Shown here piece after piece: positions 1 to 8,603 of a stretch of 64,000 nt of DNA. The stretch covers positions 62,001 to 126,000 of the forward strand of contig CAVRVO010000030.1 in NCBI GenBank assembly GCA_963724625.1, in the 5' to 3' direction. The first letter of the stretch is position 1; each line of letters opens with the position of its first letter. The notes below the pieces were generated by a model. It was not told where the DNA came from, did not search any database, and saw nothing but the letters and a program-made list of their open reading frames with translations. Origin of the DNA: DATBVX01 sp963724625. GTDB taxonomy: Bacteria > Pseudomonadota > Gammaproteobacteria > Steroidobacterales > Steroidobacteraceae. Made by a program: the position numbers and the translations under genes.

Positions 1-988
1 CGTGATCACCGTGCCGAGTTTCTACCAGGACTACGAAGCGCGCGCCGCCGGGGATCGCAACTATCGCAGCACCACGCGCGACGTGCGCAACCTGATTGCA
101 GAGCTCAAGACCACCGGCATCGACGGCCTGCTCATCGACCTGCGCAACAACGGCGGCGGGTCGCTGCCGGAAGCTACGGGACTCACCGGCTTGTTCATCA
201 AGGGTGGGCCGGTTGTGCAGCTGCGCGAGACCGGCGGAACCGTCGAGGTCCTCGATGATCCGGAGCCGGAGCCCGCCTACACCGGTCCGCTGGCCGTACT
301 GGTCGACCGCTTCAGTGCTTCGGCTTCAGAAATTTTCGCGGCCGCAATCCAGGACTACGGCCGGGGCCTGGTGATCGGGCAGCAGACCTACGGCAAGGGA
401 ACAGTGCAGAACCTCATTCCGCTGGATCGCTTCGCGCTCGGACCGAAGCCAGAGTTCGGACAGCTGACGATCACGATCGGCAAGTTCTACCGCGTCACGG
501 GCGACAGCACGCAGAATCATGGCGTCACGCCCGACATCGTCATGCCGTCGCTGATCAGCGCCGATGAAGTGGGAGAAAACACGCGAGGCAGCGCCCTGCC
601 CTGGGATCGCATCGCCGCAGTTCCGTTCAGTGATCGCGGCAACCTCACACCTGCAGTGACGCAGCTAAGCCGGATTCACGACCAGAGAGCCGCCGTTGAC
701 CCTGACTTCCGCAGTCTCGTGGACGATGTGGCCTCCGTAGATCGGCTGCGCCAGCAGACAGCGGTATCCCTCAATCTGAAAGTGCGGGAACAGGAACGCA
801 CGGCGCTCGACAAGGAGCGGCTGGCTCGCGAGAACGCACGACGCGCAGCCCATGGCCTCAAGCCGCTCGCGACCGTCGAGGAAATCAACGACAACGAGGC
901 TGCCGACGTGGTGCTCACAGAAGCGAGCCAGATCGTCGCTGACATGACTTCTGTGCCCTTGGTGGCCCAGGCCTCCAAAGGCAGTTGA
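1..988 (+). CDS. prc: Tail-specific (carboxy-terminal processing) protease Prc, C-terminal part
   Basis: Periplasmic S41-family serine protease that degrades proteins with nonpolar C-termini and trims cell-wall hydrolases and lipoproteins. The gene runs in from the left edge, so only the last 328 residues are visible. They hold the end of the S41 catalytic domain: a LLIDLRNNGGGS strand-turn, the SASASE segment with the likely nucleophile at local Ser107, and YGKGT with the general-base Lys132. The 25-residue Ser-Lys spacing is that of E. coli Prc. The rest matches the C-terminal domain of tail-specific proteases (ALPWDRI) followed by a charged helix. A GC-rich hairpin follows the stop. Function is known from the family; the PDZ domain and start lie outside the window. 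Confidence 0.93.
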   Translation, partial: VITVPSFYQDYEARAAGDRNYRSTTRDVRNLIAELKTTGIDGLLIDLRNNGGGSLPEATGLTGLFIKGGPVVQLRETGGTVEVLDDPEPEPAYTGPLAVLVDRFSASASEIFAAAIQDYGRGLVIGQQTYGKGTVQNLIPLDRFALGPKPEFGQLTITIGKFYRVTGDSTQNHGVTPDIVMPSLISADEVGENTRGSALPWDRIAAVPFSDRGNLTPAVTQLSRIHDQRAAVDPDFRSLVDDVASVDRLRQQTAVSLNLKVREQERTALDKERLARENARRAAHGLKPLATVEEINDNEAADVVLTEASQIVADMTSVPLVAQASKGS

Positions 989-999
989 CCCTTCTCCCC

Positions 1000-1026
1000 G
1001 GCCCTCCTGCTCGTGCGAGGGCCTTT
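1000..1026 (+). terminator. Candidate terminator after prc
   Basis: A 7-bp stem, GGCCCTC pairing with GAGGGCC, encloses a 10-nt loop and is followed by a short T run. It starts 12 nt after the prc stop codon. The T tract is only three long, so termination may be partial. Confidence 0.5.
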
Positions 1027-1030
1027 GCAC

Positions 1031-1050
1031 TGTTATACTTGACTATAACA
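1031..1050. promoter_or_regulatory. Operator-like inverted repeat upstream of RND efflux operon
   Basis: TGTTATA and TATAACA form a perfect 7-bp inverted repeat with a 6-nt spacer. It contains a TTGACT hexamer at 1039-1044 that could be a -35 box, with a weak -10 (TGTAGC) 16 nt further on. It lies about 115 nt upstream of the adaptor gene. This fits a repressor site over the efflux operon promoter, but no regulator gene is adjacent, so the binding protein is unknown. Confidence 0.4.
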
Positions 1051-1166
1051 CCAGTCTACTTGTAGCATTCGCCCCAGTTCAAGGCACCCGTGCGACTGAA
1101 AGCGCCGGGATGCCCGACATAACCAGCTGATCCAGCTAATAAAAGTGGACAGCCTTGGGAGGCCGT

Positions 1167-2234
1167 ATGTACAAGCAGTGGCTGTTGGTAGTTCTGGCCC
1201 TTACCGGCGTCGTGACGGCCTGTGGTGACCGGGCAAACGGCAAAACCCCGGACGCCAAGGACAAGGAAGCCCCGGCAATACCCGTCGAGGTTCGCGCTCC
1301 CAAGCGCGGCGGCATGGTCGCGATCTATTCCGGGACAGCCTCACTCGAGGCAGATCAGGAGGCATCCGTAGTCGCCAAGGTGGGTGGCGAGGTTCGCGCG
1401 CTCTTGATCGAGGAAGGACAGGTGGTGCGGTCGGGCCAGGTGCTCGCACGCCTCGATGGCGATCAGCTCAGGCTCGAGGCCGACAAGGCGCGCGCCTCGC
1501 TCGCCAAGCTCGAGCGCGATTACCGGCGCAACGTTGAGTTGCACGAGAAAGGACTGGTCTCGCCCGGTGCCTTTGAGAATCTGAAGTTCGAGGTGGATGC
1601 GCAGCGCGCGGAGTACGAGCTTACGCGCCTGCAGCTCTCGTATACGGAGATCCGCGCCCCGATCGACGGCGTCATTGCGGAACGGCTGGTCAAAGTCGGC
1701 AACACCATCAAGCCGAACGATGTTCTGTTTCGCGTCACGGACCTCAAGCCGCTGATCGTGTACGTGCACGTGCCGGAGCGGGAGCTGGAACGCCTCAAGC
1801 CCAACCAGCCTGCATCCATACAGGTGGATGCCGTGCCCAAACAGTCCTTCATCGGTCACGTGGCGCGCCTGAGCCCGGTGGTCGATCCCGAAACGGCGAC
1901 CTTCAAGGTCACCATCGAAGTTGATGATCCGAGCGAGCGTCTCAAACCCGGAATGTTCGCCCGCATTGGCATCATCTACGAGCGCCGCGAACAGGCTCTG
2001 CAGATCCCGCGCTCCGCCATTGTCGATGACGAAGGCCAGGCGAGCGTGTTCGTCGTGGAAGGCGGCAAGGCCCAGCAGCGCCACATCACCGTGGGACTCA
2101 CCAACGACGGACTGGTGGAAATCACTACCGGCCTCAAAGGCCAGGAACAGGTCGTCGTCGTGGGCCAGGGTGGCCTGAAGAGCGGCAATGCCGTGCGCGT
2201 CGTAGAGCTCGAATCCCCCACTTCACAGCGCTGA
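1167..2234 (+). CDS. RND efflux periplasmic adaptor (membrane fusion lipoprotein)
   Basis: Adaptor that links an inner-membrane RND pump to an outer-membrane channel. The ATG at 1167 is chosen because GGGAGG precedes it by a few bases; a TTG at 1155 is in frame but less likely. The 355-residue product has a lipoprotein signal with a VVTAC lipobox and acylated Cys19. Next come a lipoyl-like half (IEEGQVVRSGQVLARLDGDQ), a coiled-coil hairpin rich in Leu, Glu and Arg, the returning half (IRAPIDGVIAERLVKVG) and the beta-barrel and membrane-proximal domains. It is followed after 51 bp by two RND permease genes. No outer-membrane factor is encoded here, so a TolC-like channel from elsewhere is inferred. 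Substrate unknown. Confidence 0.92.
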   Translation: MYKQWLLVVLALTGVVTACGDRANGKTPDAKDKEAPAIPVEVRAPKRGGMVAIYSGTASLEADQEASVVAKVGGEVRALLIEEGQVVRSGQVLARLDGDQLRLEADKARASLAKLERDYRRNVELHEKGLVSPGAFENLKFEVDAQRAEYELTRLQLSYTEIRAPIDGVIAERLVKVGNTIKPNDVLFRVTDLKPLIVYVHVPERELERLKPNQPASIQVDAVPKQSFIGHVARLSPVVDPETATFKVTIEVDDPSERLKPGMFARIGIIYERREQALQIPRSAIVDDEGQASVFVVEGGKAQQRHITVGLTNDGLVEITTGLKGQEQVVVVGQGGLKSGNAVRVVELESPTSQR

Positions 2235-2285
2235 GAGCGCAGCCGCGGTTTCCATCGCGCGCCAGCCGTTTACGGGGCCATAACC

Positions 2286-3083
2286 ATGCAACTCGTCGAT
2301 TTCGCGACCCGCCGGCGCGTCACCATCGTCATGTGCATGGTGGCCATCGCGCTTTTCGGCTTCGTATCGCTGGCGCGTCTGAAAGTGAATCTCCTGCCCG
2401 ATCTCTCCTATCCGACCCTCACGGTGCGCACGGAACTCGTCGGGGCTGCGCCCCTGGAGATCGAGAATCTGATTACGCGACCAGTCGAAGAAGCCGTGGG
2501 CATCATTCGCAATGTCCGCCAGGTGCGCTCCGTATCACGTTCCGGCCAGTCGGACGTGACGCTGGAGTTCGTCTGGGGCACGGATATGGATCTGGCGGGC
2601 ATCGAGGTACGCGAAAAACTGGACCTCCTGCAACTCCCGCTCGAAGCGAAGCGCCCGCTGCTGCTGCGCTTCGATCCTTCGACCGAACCGGTTTTGCGCT
2701 TCGCGCTGCTCGAAAAGACTGAAGCCGACAGCGCGGTTCCTGTCAACAGCGAAGAGCGGCTCAAGTTTCTGCGGCGCTTCGCCGAAGATCGCCTGAAGCC
2801 AGACCTCGAGGCCGTGCCGGGCTCCGCCGCGGTGAAGGTGAGCGGCGGTTACGAGGACGAGATCCAGGTGTTCGTCGACCAGCAGAAACTGGCGCAGCTC
2901 GGTCTCTCGATCGAAACCGTGGCGAGCCGCTTGCGCGCCGAAAATGTGAACCTGTCCGGCGGACGCCTCGAGCAGGGCACCCAGCGTTTCCTGGTGCGCA
3001 CGCTTGAACGAATTCCAGAGCATCGAGGAAATGTCCGGCGCCATCATCGCCGCGGTCGACGGGCAGCCGGTTTACCTGCGTGA
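2286..3083 (+). CDS. RND efflux permease 1, N-terminal part (split by frameshift)
   Basis: N-terminal third of an AcrB/CusA-superfamily inner-membrane proton antiporter. It shows the first transmembrane helix (residues 12-30), the VNLLPDLSYPTLTV porter-domain entry and the RPVEEAVG motif. The frame is clearly homologous up to about 3003 (QRFLVRTL) and then reads into unrelated Arg-rich sequence until a stop at 3083. The expected continuation, NEFQSIEEMSG, is in the next frame from 3004. One extra base in the CTTG at 3003-3006 explains the break. Together with the next entry this would be one permease of about 1,070 residues, the normal length. It is either a sequencing error or a recent pseudogene. 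Confidence 0.85.
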   Translation: MQLVDFATRRRVTIVMCMVAIALFGFVSLARLKVNLLPDLSYPTLTVRTELVGAAPLEIENLITRPVEEAVGIIRNVRQVRSVSRSGQSDVTLEFVWGTDMDLAGIEVREKLDLLQLPLEAKRPLLLRFDPSTEPVLRFALLEKTEADSAVPVNSEERLKFLRRFAEDRLKPDLEAVPGSAAVKVSGGYEDEIQVFVDQQKLAQLGLSIETVASRLRAENVNLSGGRLEQGTQRFLVRTLERIPEHRGNVRRHHRRGRRAAGLPA

Positions 3084-5502
3084 TGTAGCCACCGTGACCC
3101 ACGGCCACAAGGAACGTGAGGCGGTCACGCGGGTGAAGGGCCGCGAGTCGGTCGAGCTCGCCGTCTACAAGGAAGGCGATGCCAACACGGTGCAGCTTGC
3201 CAAGGCGCTAATGGAGCGCATCGAAGCGCTGCGCAAGACGCTGCCGTCGCAAACCGAGATCATTCCGGTCTACGACCAGTCGAAATTCATTTCGTCGGCG
3301 ATTGGCGAGGTCCGCAATGCGGCGGTGATCGGCGGCCTGCTGTCCATCCTCGTGCTGTATTTCTTTCTCCGCGATGCACGCGCCACTTATGTCGCCGGCA
3401 TCGTCATTCCGGTGTCCGTGATCGGCACGTTCATGCTCATGTACCTCTCGGGCGTGACGCTCAACATCATGTCGTTGGGTGGAATTGCGCTCTCGGTGGG
3501 CACTCTGGTCGACACGTCGGTCGTGATTCTCGAGAGCATCACCAAGAAGCGCGAGGCCGGCCTCGGAGCCTTCGAGGCCGCACGTTCCGGGACCAGCGAG
3601 GTAGCGATGGCGGTTACGGCTTCGACGCTCACCTCGATCGCGGTGTTCTTTCCGATGGTGTTCATCAGCGGCATCGCTGGCCAGCTGTTTCGCGATCAGG
3701 CGCTCACCGTCACCTACGGACACATTCTGTCGCTGCTCGTCGGCCTGACGGTGGTGCCGATGCTGGTTGCCGGCCGGATCGCGAATGAGGCCTCCAGCAC
3801 CGCGCAACCGCCCCTGGGGCGATTTGCGCGCGGTGTTGCATTCGTTGCCGGGCTCTTTGGTCGCGCTGGCCGCGCCATTGCCAGCTTCTTCAGGATGATC
3901 TTCACGCCGTTCGTTTGGGTCACGCAGAAATCCTATCGCCGGCTGGAGGTGTCTTACGTACCACTGCTCGAGTGGTCGCTGTTACATCGGGGCCGCGTGA
4001 TCGCCGCCGCCCTGGTGCTCTCGCTGGTGACTTTCGCACTCGTGCCACGCCTCGGCACGGAGCTCATACCGCAGCTCTCGCAGGGTGAGTACAACGTGGA
4101 TCTGCGTCTGCCGCCCGGCACGCCTCTCGACCAGACCGATCGCGTCGTCGAGAGTGCGCAGCGCGCCGCCATGCAGATCGGAGGCGTAGACCTGTCCTAT
4201 TCCGTCGCGGGCACCGGCAATCGCCTCGATGCAAACCCTGTCGATGCCGGCGAGAACACCGGCAAGCTGAGTATCACGCTCGTTCCCGGTTCCGGCCGCG
4301 CTGAGGAGAGCGCTTCGATCACAGCCCTGCGACCGCACCTGGACGCGGTTGCCGGGCTCCAGTACCAGTTCAGTCGGCCGTCTCTGTTCACCTTCAGCAC
4401 ACCGCTCGAGGTCGTGGTGAGTGGCTATGATCTGGATCGGCTGCGCGCCGTCGCTGAGCAGGTCCGTGCACGCATGGACGCCGCTGGCACTTACACCGAC
4501 ATCCGCTCGACCGTGGAAGCGGAGAATCCCGAGATCCAGATCGTATTCGACCAGGACCGCGCCACGCGTCTTGGACTCAAGGTACGCGACATTGCCGATC
4601 GCATCGTCACCAGCGTGCGCGGCGAAGTCGCGACGCGCTATCGGCTGCGCGATAAGCAGATCGATGTGCTGGTGCGCAGCGTGCACGCGCGTGCTGCCTC
4701 CATCGAGGAGATCCGCAACCTCATCATCAACCCCGGGAGTGCGCAGCCGGTGCCGCTGAGTGCCGTCGCCGAGGTGACGCTCTCCGTGGGTCCCGCAGAG
4801 ATTCGCCGCATCGGCCAGGAACGTGTCGCGGTCGTTTCAGCAAGCTATACCGGAAGTGACCTGGGAGCGGCGGTCAAAGATCTGCAAGGCATGCTCGGGA
4901 AGATCGCGTTGCCGCCGGGGGTCAGCAGCTACCTGTCCGGACAGAGTGAGGAGATGCAGGACAGCTTGCGGTCTTTGACCTTCACGCTCGCGCTGGCCGT
5001 GCTGCTCGTGTACCTGGTGATGGCCTCGCAGTTCGAATCACTGGTCCAGCCCTTCGTCATCCTGTTCACGATTCCGCTCGGCCTGATCGGCGTGGTGTGG
5101 GCGCTGTTTCTCACCTCGACCACCATCAGCGTCGTGGCAATGATCGGCATCATCATGTTGACCGGTATCGTGGTGAACAACGCGATCGTTCTCATCGACG
5201 CTGTGAACCGCGCGCGCCAGCGCGGCCTCGACAAGCACGCCGCGATCCTGTTTGCTGCCCGCGCGCGCTTGCGCCCGATCGTCATCACGACCGTGAGTAC
5301 GATTCTTGGCTTGGTGCCGATGGCGCTCGGCATCGGCGACGGCGCGGAAGTGCGCACGCCGATGGCGATTACCGTGATCGGCGGCATGACCGTCTCGACC
5401 TTGTTGACGCTGGTGGTGATTCCGGTCGTGTATTCGCTCATCGTGCGCGAGCGCGCACCTGCGGCCGCCGAAGCCGCAGCGGTTGAGCCGAGCCGCACAT
5501 GA
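3004..5502 (+). CDS. RND efflux permease 1, C-terminal part (split by frameshift)
   Basis: The remaining 832 residues of the permease that begins at 2286. It holds the rest of the first porter subdomain and the first transmembrane bundle. The GTLVDTSVVILESITKKRE helix resembles the proton-relay region. The second periplasmic domain and the second bundle (LVYLVMASQFESLVQPF, GIVVNNAIVLIDAVNRAR) follow. The apparent TTG start at 3004 is only where the second frame opens; no convincing ribosome site precedes it. The stop overlaps the ATG of the next permease by 4 bp (ATGA), so the two permeases are translationally coupled. An adaptor plus two unequal permeases recalls MdtABC-type heteromeric pumps. 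Whether the gene works depends on the base at 3003-3006. Confidence 0.87.
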   Translation: MNEFQSIEEMSGAIIAAVDGQPVYLRDVATVTHGHKEREAVTRVKGRESVELAVYKEGDANTVQLAKALMERIEALRKTLPSQTEIIPVYDQSKFISSAIGEVRNAAVIGGLLSILVLYFFLRDARATYVAGIVIPVSVIGTFMLMYLSGVTLNIMSLGGIALSVGTLVDTSVVILESITKKREAGLGAFEAARSGTSEVAMAVTASTLTSIAVFFPMVFISGIAGQLFRDQALTVTYGHILSLLVGLTVVPMLVAGRIANEASSTAQPPLGRFARGVAFVAGLFGRAGRAIASFFRMIFTPFVWVTQKSYRRLEVSYVPLLEWSLLHRGRVIAAALVLSLVTFALVPRLGTELIPQLSQGEYNVDLRLPPGTPLDQTDRVVESAQRAAMQIGGVDLSYSVAGTGNRLDANPVDAGENTGKLSITLVPGSGRAEESASITALRPHLDAVAGLQYQFSRPSLFTFSTPLEVVVSGYDLDRLRAVAEQVRARMDAAGTYTDIRSTVEAENPEIQIVFDQDRATRLGLKVRDIADRIVTSVRGEVATRYRLRDKQIDVLVRSVHARAASIEEIRNLIINPGSAQPVPLSAVAEVTLSVGPAEIRRIGQERVAVVSASYTGSDLGAAVKDLQGMLGKIALPPGVSSYLSGQSEEMQDSLRSLTFTLALAVLLVYLVMASQFESLVQPFVILFTIPLGLIGVVWALFLTSTTISVVAMIGIIMLTGIVVNNAIVLIDAVNRARQRGLDKHAAILFAARARLRPIVITTVSTILGLVPMALGIGDGAEVRTPMAITVIGGMTVSTLLTLVVIPVVYSLIVRERAPAAAEAAAVEPSRT

Positions 5503-8500
5503 TCCACACCGATGTAGCGCTGCGGCGGCCCGTCACGACCGTGATGGTGTTCCTCGCGGTGACGTTGATCGGTGTGATCGCGGCGCGCCTGCTGCCGCTG
5601 GAACAGTTTCCGGACATTCAATTCCCGGGTATGCAGGTCACGATTCCCTATGCCGGCTCCACGCCGCAGGAAATCGAGGAGCAGATCACCCGTCCGGTGG
5701 AGGAAGCGCTTGCGACGCTGAGCGGCATCCAGGAGATCCGCTCGACCTCCAGCGAAAATCAGGCGCAGATCGAGATCTCCTTCGACTGGGGAACGGATTT
5801 CGACGCAGTGGGATTCCAGGTCCGCACCAAGCTCGACGCGATCCGCAGCCAGCTGCCTCCGGGCGCGGACCGCATGCTCATTTTTGCCGGTTCACTTGGC
5901 GATCAGCCGATCCTGCAGGTGCGCATTGCGGCGGACCAGGACCTTTCCGACGCCTATGACACCCTGGAGCGCTATCTCAAGCGCCCGGTCGAGCGTCTCA
6001 ATGGTGTCGCCCGTGTTGAACTCGCCGGTGTCGAGCCGCGCGAGGTGCGCATCCTGGTCGATGCGGGGCGTGTGGCTGCACATGGCATCGACGTGCGCGA
6101 TCTGCGCGAGCTCCTCGAACGCAGCAACTTCTCGGTGAGTGCCGGTGAGATCACCGAGCGTGGACAGCGTTTCAACGTTCGCCCCATCGGCGAGTTCCGC
6201 ACGCTCGATGACATTCGCAACCTGGTTCTGCAGGGCAACGTCCGCCTTGCAGATGTCGCCAGCATCGAGCTTCTGAGCCCGGAGCGAGAGGTGGGCCGGC
6301 ATCTCAATCATCGGCCGGCGGTGGGTCTGGAGGTCTACAAGACGACCCAGGCAAACGTTGTCGATGTCGTCGAGCGGGCGCTCAAGGTGGTCGACTCGGC
6401 GCGCGAGCTGCCGCAGATGCAAGGCATCGAGCTGCTCATCATCGGCAACCAGGCTGAAGCCATCATCGCCTCGCTCAAGGAACTGCGCACCGCTGGACTG
6501 ATCGGCGCGACGCTCGCCTTCCTGGTGCTGTTTGCGTTCCTGCGCGATCTGCCGACGACGTTGATCGTCACCCTGGCCGTGCCGTTCTCGCTGGTGATCA
6601 CGCTCGCGGCGATGTATTTCCTCGGTCTCTCGATCAACATTCTGTCGATGATGGGCATGCTGCTCGCCATCGGCATGCTGGTGGACAACGCCGTCGTTAT
6701 CACTGAGAGCATCTTCCGCCACCGGCAGATGACGCCCGATCGGCCCACCGAGGCGACGCTCGCCGGTGTGCGCGACGTTGGCATTGCAGTTACCGCGGGC
6801 ACCGCGAGCTCGGTGGCTGTCTTCCTGCCGCTGTTGTTCGGCGAGCGTACCGAAGCAACGATCTTCCTTGCCCACGTCGCCATTCCAATCGTGGTAGCGA
6901 TGATCGCCTCGCTCCTCGTCGCGCAGACACTGATTCCGATGCTGACCGTGCGCTTTCCCGTGCCGCCACCAATTGGCGCAGGTTCCCTGCTGGGACGCGT
7001 GCGTGAGCGCTACGCGCGTGCGCTCGGCTGGACGCTCGAGCACAGGTGGATGACCGCGGCTGGCATCGTGCTGATCCTGGCCTCGGTGGTACTGCCTGCC
7101 ATGCAGGTCAAGAACGACATGTTCCCGCCCGACTCGGGTCGCAACCTGGCCATGACATACCACATCGACGGCACGTTCCCCCTGCAACGGGTGGAGTCGG
7201 CGGTCAACCTGGTCGAAGGCTACCTGGAGAAGAACCGCGCGCGGTTCGAGATCGATACGCTCTACTCCTACTTTCGCCCTGACGACGCGGCTACGTTCAT
7301 GACCCTGATCCCCAGGGGAAAGGCGAAGAAGGAGACCAGCGAGATCATCGCCGAGATCACCAAGGAGCTCCCGGAGATCATCATCGGCAAGCCCAGTTTT
7401 TCGTTCGACCAGGATTCGGGCGGTGACGGATTCAGCATGCAGCTTGCCGGTGAATCGACCGAGCGATTGACGGAGCTCAGCCAGGAACTCGCGCGCCAGC
7501 TCAACTCCATCGAGGGCCTGGAAAGCGTGCGCTCCGAGGCGCGCAACGGCGAGGAGGAAGTGCAGATCATCGTCGACCGCGAGCGTGCCGCCGAACTGGG
7601 TCTCAGTACCGAAGAGGTGGCCGGCTCGATCGCGGTGGCCATGCGCGGCGACAAGCTGAAAGAGTTTCGCGGCCCCGAGCGCGAGGTGGACATGCGCCTC
7701 ACCTTCCGCGCTTCCGATCGACAGAACGTCGAGGACCTGATGCGGCTGCCGCTCTACCTGCCCGGCGGCGGGCGCATCACGCTCGGTTCGGTGGCGGAAT
7801 TTCGCGTGACGCGCGGCCCGCGCCAGATCACCCGTGTGAACCGACTCACTGCGGTCGTCATCGCAGCCAACCTGACGAGCGGCGCCACACTCGAGGACGT
7901 AAAGGATCGGGTCAAGGCTTTCATGGACGAGATCACGCTGCCAGCCGGATACACGTGGAAGTTCGGCCGTGGCTTCGAGCAAAACGATGAGACGCAGAAG
8001 GTCATGCTCATCAGCATCGGGCTGGGCGTAGCGATGATCTTCCTAGTCATGGCATCGCTGTTCGAATCGGCGCTCTACCCGCTGTCGATCATCACCTCGA
8101 TCGTGTTCGCTCTGGTCGGCGTTTATTGGTTCTTCTTCATCACCGGGACCACCTTCACCTTCATGGCGATGGTGGGCATCATGATCCTGGTCGGTGTAGT
8201 GGTGAACATCGGTATCGTTCTGGTCGCGCACATCAACAACCTGCGTGCCACCGGGCTGTCGCGTAACGCGGCTATTATCCAAGCGGGACGCGATCGACTG
8301 CGGCCGATCCTGATGACGACGCTGACCACACTTCTCGCGATGCTGCCGCTCGCGATCGGCGATGCGCAGGTTGGCGGCGGCGGTGTGGGCGGCGGCGGTC
8401 CCGCGTACTTTCCGATGGCGCGCGCCATCATCGGCGGACTGGCATTCTCGGGCGTGCTGTCATTGTTCGTCGTGCCCGCCTTCTATGAATGGTTCGACGA

Positions 8501-8603
8501 CTTGAATCAGTGGCGTCGGCGGGTCATCGGGGCAGCGCGCGAACGAAACGCCCCGCAGGAAGCGATCTCGTCCGCTGCAGTTCAGCGCAGCAGCACCCTG
8601 TAG
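5499..8603 (+). CDS. RND efflux permease 2
   Basis: Complete 1,034-residue RND permease. It begins with the typical DVALRRPVTTVMVF helix, followed by FPDIQFPGMQVTIPYAG and RPVEEALA of the porter domain. The first membrane bundle includes GMLLAIGMLVDNAVVITESI; the second includes FLVMASLFESALYPLS and GVVVNIGIVLVAHINNLR. The start overlaps the previous permease by 4 bp, so both are probably made in similar amounts. An odd feature is a glycine-rich stretch of about ten residues near position 960, between two C-terminal membrane helices, where homologues usually have a short loop. The 3' end overlaps the convergent coiled-coil gene by 22 bp. Substrate unknown. Confidence 0.93.
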   Translation: MIHTDVALRRPVTTVMVFLAVTLIGVIAARLLPLEQFPDIQFPGMQVTIPYAGSTPQEIEEQITRPVEEALATLSGIQEIRSTSSENQAQIEISFDWGTDFDAVGFQVRTKLDAIRSQLPPGADRMLIFAGSLGDQPILQVRIAADQDLSDAYDTLERYLKRPVERLNGVARVELAGVEPREVRILVDAGRVAAHGIDVRDLRELLERSNFSVSAGEITERGQRFNVRPIGEFRTLDDIRNLVLQGNVRLADVASIELLSPEREVGRHLNHRPAVGLEVYKTTQANVVDVVERALKVVDSARELPQMQGIELLIIGNQAEAIIASLKELRTAGLIGATLAFLVLFAFLRDLPTTLIVTLAVPFSLVITLAAMYFLGLSINILSMMGMLLAIGMLVDNAVVITESIFRHRQMTPDRPTEATLAGVRDVGIAVTAGTASSVAVFLPLLFGERTEATIFLAHVAIPIVVAMIASLLVAQTLIPMLTVRFPVPPPIGAGSLLGRVRERYARALGWTLEHRWMTAAGIVLILASVVLPAMQVKNDMFPPDSGRNLAMTYHIDGTFPLQRVESAVNLVEGYLEKNRARFEIDTLYSYFRPDDAATFMTLIPRGKAKKETSEIIAEITKELPEIIIGKPSFSFDQDSGGDGFSMQLAGESTERLTELSQELARQLNSIEGLESVRSEARNGEEEVQIIVDRERAAELGLSTEEVAGSIAVAMRGDKLKEFRGPEREVDMRLTFRASDRQNVEDLMRLPLYLPGGGRITLGSVAEFRVTRGPRQITRVNRLTAVVIAANLTSGATLEDVKDRVKAFMDEITLPAGYTWKFGRGFEQNDETQKVMLISIGLGVAMIFLVMASLFESALYPLSIITSIVFALVGVYWFFFITGTTFTFMAMVGIMILVGVVVNIGIVLVAHINNLRATGLSRNAAIIQAGRDRLRPILMTTLTTLLAMLPLAIGDAQVGGGGVGGGGPAYFPMARAIIGGLAFSGVLSLFVVPAFYEWFDDLNQWRRRVIGAARERNAPQEAISSAAVQRSSTL

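Noticed and set aside
2995..3090. Programmed ribosomal frameshift in the RND gene
   Set aside because: No X-XXY-YYZ heptamer or stable downstream structure at the junction, and such control is not known for RND pumps. Error or mutation is simpler.
5892..7982. 696-codon open frame on the minus strand inside RND permease 2
   Set aside because: It is antisense to a fully conserved permease. The composition (His, Arg, Asp, Glu rich) is what GC-rich codons give in reverse, and no domain is recognisable.
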